From positions 3,873 through 10,593 of the forward strand of contig DIXV01000055.1 of NCBI GenBank assembly GCA_002436115.1: a DNA stretch of 6,721 nt. Direction: 5' to 3'. Below, piece after piece: positions 6,289 to 6,721 of the stretch. Positions within the stretch are counted from its first letter, which is position 1. Each line of letters begins with the position of its first letter. Made by a program: the position numbers and the translations under genes. Source of the DNA: Streptococcus sp. UBA6071 (lineage in GTDB: Bacteria > Bacillota > Bacilli > Lactobacillales > Streptococcaceae). The notes below the pieces were generated by a model. That model was not told the DNA's origin. It did no database searches and saw only the letters and a program-made list of their open reading frames with translations.

Positions 6289-6721
6289 ATGTTTACCCAA
6301 TTAGATACAAAAACCGTCTACACCTTTATGGATAGTGTGGTAGGCATTGATGCTTATATCAAGACAGCTAAGTCTATGGGTTACCGCCATCTTGGAATCA
6401 TGGACAGAGACAATATGTATGGTGCCTTCCAATTTTTAGAGATGAGTCAAGAAGCAGGTCTAAAGCCCATTTTAGGTGTGGAAATGACCTTAACCATTGC
6501 TGGTAATCCCGTTAAGACCTACCTTATTGCAAAATCAACCAGAGGGTATCGTCACCTCATGAAATTATCTACTCAAAAAATGATGGGGGTTTCTGACTGG
6601 ACCACCCTTAAACCTTTGATGGTAGATATTGCTATTCTTATTCCCGCTTTTGAGGGGATAGAAGGTTTAGAGCTGGATTTAGAGTATTACATAGGTGTTT
6701 ATGCAGATACCCCTTTTCAGG
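6289..6721 (+). CDS. dnaE: DNA polymerase III alpha subunit (DnaE), 5' part only
   Basis: Open from ATG 6289 to the window end, giving the first 144 residues of a protein normally over 1000 residues long. DnaE is a replicative C-family DNA polymerase; in Firmicutes it extends RNA primers before handing over to PolC. The visible part is the amino-terminal PHP domain: MFTQLDTKTVYTFMDS aligns with the HLxxHSxYSLL motif of other DnaE proteins, GIMDRDNMYGAFQF with the TDH..LYGA motif, and KPILGVEM (59-66) with the PI(I/V)G(C/V)E strand. The histidines expected in the first two motifs are replaced by Gln4, Lys8 and Arg40, so PHP metal binding is probably lost. It has its own TATAAT promoter and AAGGAGG, separate from the operon to the left. 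The gene is truncated by the window edge, not broken. Confidence 0.93.
   Translation, partial: MFTQLDTKTVYTFMDSVVGIDAYIKTAKSMGYRHLGIMDRDNMYGAFQFLEMSQEAGLKPILGVEMTLTIAGNPVKTYLIAKSTRGYRHLMKLSTQKMMGVSDWTTLKPLMVDIAILIPAFEGIEGLELDLEYYIGVYADTPFQ

Overview
The window looks like chromosomal housekeeping DNA from a low-GC Gram-positive coccus, most likely a Streptococcus. I base this on gene order and protein sequence: a streptococcal-type thymidine kinase (tdk), release factor 1 (prfA), its methyltransferase (prmC), a short threonylcarbamoyl-AMP synthase (Sua5/YrdC/TsaC family), serine hydroxymethyltransferase (glyA), a YejK/NA37-type nucleoid-associated protein and a membrane-anchored lysozyme-like protein resembling pneumococcal PvaA. 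The AT-rich spacers, TRTG-type extended -10 promoters and AAGGAGG ribosome binding sites fit this. I cannot name the species from the sequence alone.

Layout. Positions 1-111 are an upstream region with a perfect 16-bp palindrome and an extended -10 promoter for tdk. From 112 to 6205 seven genes lie head to tail on the + strand: tdk (112-681), a structured 136-bp spacer, prfA (818-1897), prmC (1897-2727), tsaC-like (2717-3313), glyA (3361-4611), NA37 (4626-5600) and the lysozyme-like gene (5600-6205). Three of the junctions overlap (1 nt, 11 nt, 1 nt) and no convincing terminator falls inside the run, so it probably works as one operon. A weak stem followed by seven T residues ends it near 6223. 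A new TATAAT promoter and a full AAGGAGG site then start dnaE (6289 to the window end), which is cut off after 144 codons.

How the genes fit together. prfA, prmC and tsaC form a translation-quality group: RF1 reads UAA/UAG, PrmC methylates the Gln of its GGQ motif, and TsaC starts t6A synthesis on ANN-decoding tRNAs. tdk and glyA feed thymidylate and one-carbon metabolism. The last two genes of the run pair a nucleoid protein with a predicted wall hydrolase of unknown joint purpose.

I see no phage, transposon, CRISPR array, defence system or RNA gene. The most unusual signals are: a perfect 10-bp tandem duplication that supplies both the prmC stop and the tsaC start, such that losing one copy would fuse the two proteins in frame; a strong in-frame Shine-Dalgarno/ATG inside prfA just before the codon-recognition motif; and a DnaE PHP domain whose metal-binding histidines are replaced.
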